NCBI RefSeq assembly: GCF_001882345.1
Contig: NZ_MINL01000001.1
Span: forward strand, 3,034,419 to 3,098,418
Origin: Halomonas sp. QHL1
Lineage (GTDB): Bacteria > Pseudomonadota > Gammaproteobacteria > Pseudomonadales > Halomonadaceae
Reading direction: 5' to 3'
Length of the DNA stretch: 64,000 nt
The stretch's first letter is position 1. Each line of letters opens with the position of its first letter. A program made the position numbers and the translations under genes. Under the pieces are notes generated by a model, which saw only the letters and a program-made list of their open reading frames with translations, searched no databases and was not told the origin of the DNA. This document shows positions 63,148 to 64,000 of the stretch, in pieces.

Positions 63148-64000
63148 TTATGCTTGGCGATCAACCGCTAAACGGGCCAGCTGGGCCATGCTGTCGCGGT
63201 AGGCGCTGGGCGGTAGTGCATCTAACTGCTGCAGGGCTTTATCGGCCATCTCTTCGGCCCGCTGGCGGGTATAGTTAAGTGCGCCGGTAGCGTGAATAAT
63301 TTCCAAAACGGCGTCTAGCTGCTCAAGCCCGCCATTGCGAATCACTTGGCGAATCAGCTTGGCCTGTTCCGGCGTGCCTTGCTCCATCGCGTGGATCAGC
63401 GGCAGTGTCGGTTTGCCTTCCGCCAAGTCATCGCCAACGTTTTTGCCCATGGCATCGGCGTCGCCCTGGTAATCCAACAGGTCATCAATTAACTGAAAGG
63501 CGAGACCCAGGTAGCGGCCGTAATACTGTAGCGCGCGCTCCTGTTCCGGCGTTGCTTCTGCCAGCACGGCACCGCTGTGGGAAGCCGCTTCAAACAACAT
63601 GGCGGTTTTGCCCAAAATGGTCTCGAAGTAATCCTCTTCGGAGATGCTGGGGTTGCCGATGTTGGTCAACTGCAGCACTTCGCCTTCCGCGATGATGCAG
63701 GTAGCGCCAGAAAGGATCGCCATGATGCGCATCGAGCCTACATCGACCATCATCTGAAACGAGCGTGCGTAGAGGAAATCACCTACTAATACCGAGGGCG
63801 CATTGCCCCAGGCGTCATTGGCGGTTTTCTTACCCCGGCGCATATGCGATTCATCCACCACGTCATCGTGTAGCAGCGTGGAGGTGTGCATAAACTCTAT
63901 TAAGGTGGCGAGCGGAATATGCTTGTCGCCGGTGTAATCGAGGGAGCGGGCGGCTAGAAGTGCCAATAAAGGGCGCAGGCGCTTGCCGCCGCTTTCAGTA
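63148..64000 (-). CDS. ispB: Octaprenyl/polyprenyl diphosphate synthase, 5' end beyond window
   Basis: The open frame runs from the window edge to TAA at 63148-63150; 283 codons are present and the start lies beyond 64000. The frame begins TESGGKRLRPLLALLAARS. First aspartate-rich motif in LLHDDVVDESHMRRG and second in LIDDLLDYQGDADAMGKN, with GKPTLPLIHAM. It makes the long isoprenoid side chain for ubiquinone. It ends 100 bp from tRNA-Pro. Confidence 0.95.
   Translation of the reverse strand, partial: TESGGKRLRPLLALLAARSLDYTGDKHIPLATLIEFMHTSTLLHDDVVDESHMRRGKKTANDAWGNAPSVLVGDFLYARSFQMMVDVGSMRIMAILSGATCIIAEGEVLQLTNIGNPSISEEDYFETILGKTAMLFEAASHSGAVLAEATPEQERALQYYGRYLGLAFQLIDDLLDYQGDADAMGKNVGDDLAEGKPTLPLIHAMEQGTPEQAKLIRQVIRNGGLEQLDAVLEIIHATGALNYTRQRAEEMADKALQQLDALPPSAYRDSMAQLARLAVDRQA

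Noticed and set aside
1..64000. CRISPR arrays, IS elements, rRNA genes, prophage structural genes
   Set aside because: None seen: no regularly spaced repeats, no transposase, no rRNA sequence and no capsid or tail genes.

Overview
The window is a chromosomal segment of a moderately GC-rich gammaproteobacterium, most likely of the Halomonas/Halomonadaceae type. This rests on recognisable families: the spc and alpha ribosomal operons, a Pseudomonas-like AmpR/AmpC pair, NtrBC beside glnA, UgpABCE, and many small family proteins typical of halomonads. No sequence search was possible, so the genus is an inference.

Layout. 1-6441: end of the spc operon (rplF' rplR rpsE rpmD rplO secY rpmJ) and the whole alpha operon (rpsM rpsK rpsD rpoA rplQ), closed by a terminator. 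6628-16330: a SPOR-tailed D,D-carboxypeptidase and a DMT exporter; a leftward thiM-thiE-lysR-doxX-dioxygenase run behind a TPP riboswitch; gloA; a cupin protein; ampC. 16480-20300: divergent ampR, then a Zur-type zinc uptake operon (49-aa His-rich membrane microprotein, ATPase, permease, His-rich ZnuA). 20415-24483: exported and surface-type accessory genes. 24600-29863: nitrogen control, with NtrC sites, a sigma-54 promoter, glnA, a DUF4124 protein and ntrBC. 29867-32535: small genes, several too short for ordinary ORF calling (entericidin, a 43-aa membrane protein), and a GGA-rich RNA gene of the CsrB/RsmXYZ type. 32557-40369: GltS-type symporter, PAP2 phosphatase plus GT4 glycosyltransferase, a periplasmic nucleotidase, and an ECF42-type sigma factor with its DGPF/VOC/DUF1428 operon. 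40459-44696: ugpBAEC. 44903-59602: argE, YchJ, an orphan TctC-type binding protein, a large membrane PAS-LOV-GGDEF-EAL protein, a GIY-YIG protein, an acetylpolyamine amidohydrolase, a FAN1-like nuclease translationally coupled to an Fe-S helicase, and two transporters. 59793-63015: a 3.2-kb integrative element in tRNA-Pro(CGG), bounded by 46-bp repeats and carrying an integrase, a Phd-type antitoxin and an unknown helical protein with an RNxxxH motif. The window ends inside ispB.

The regulatory content is dense: a TPP riboswitch whose expression platform can be read directly, a Zur box, paired NtrC sites three helical turns apart, an ECF42 target promoter, a probable leaderless promoter before the FAN1-like gene, and a Csr-titrating RNA. 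Strongest candidates for something undescribed are the RNxxxH cargo protein of the tRNA-Pro island, the GGA-rich RNA, the His-rich microprotein leading the zinc operon, and the membrane LOV c-di-GMP protein next to an orphan solute-binding protein. No IS element, CRISPR array or rRNA was seen.
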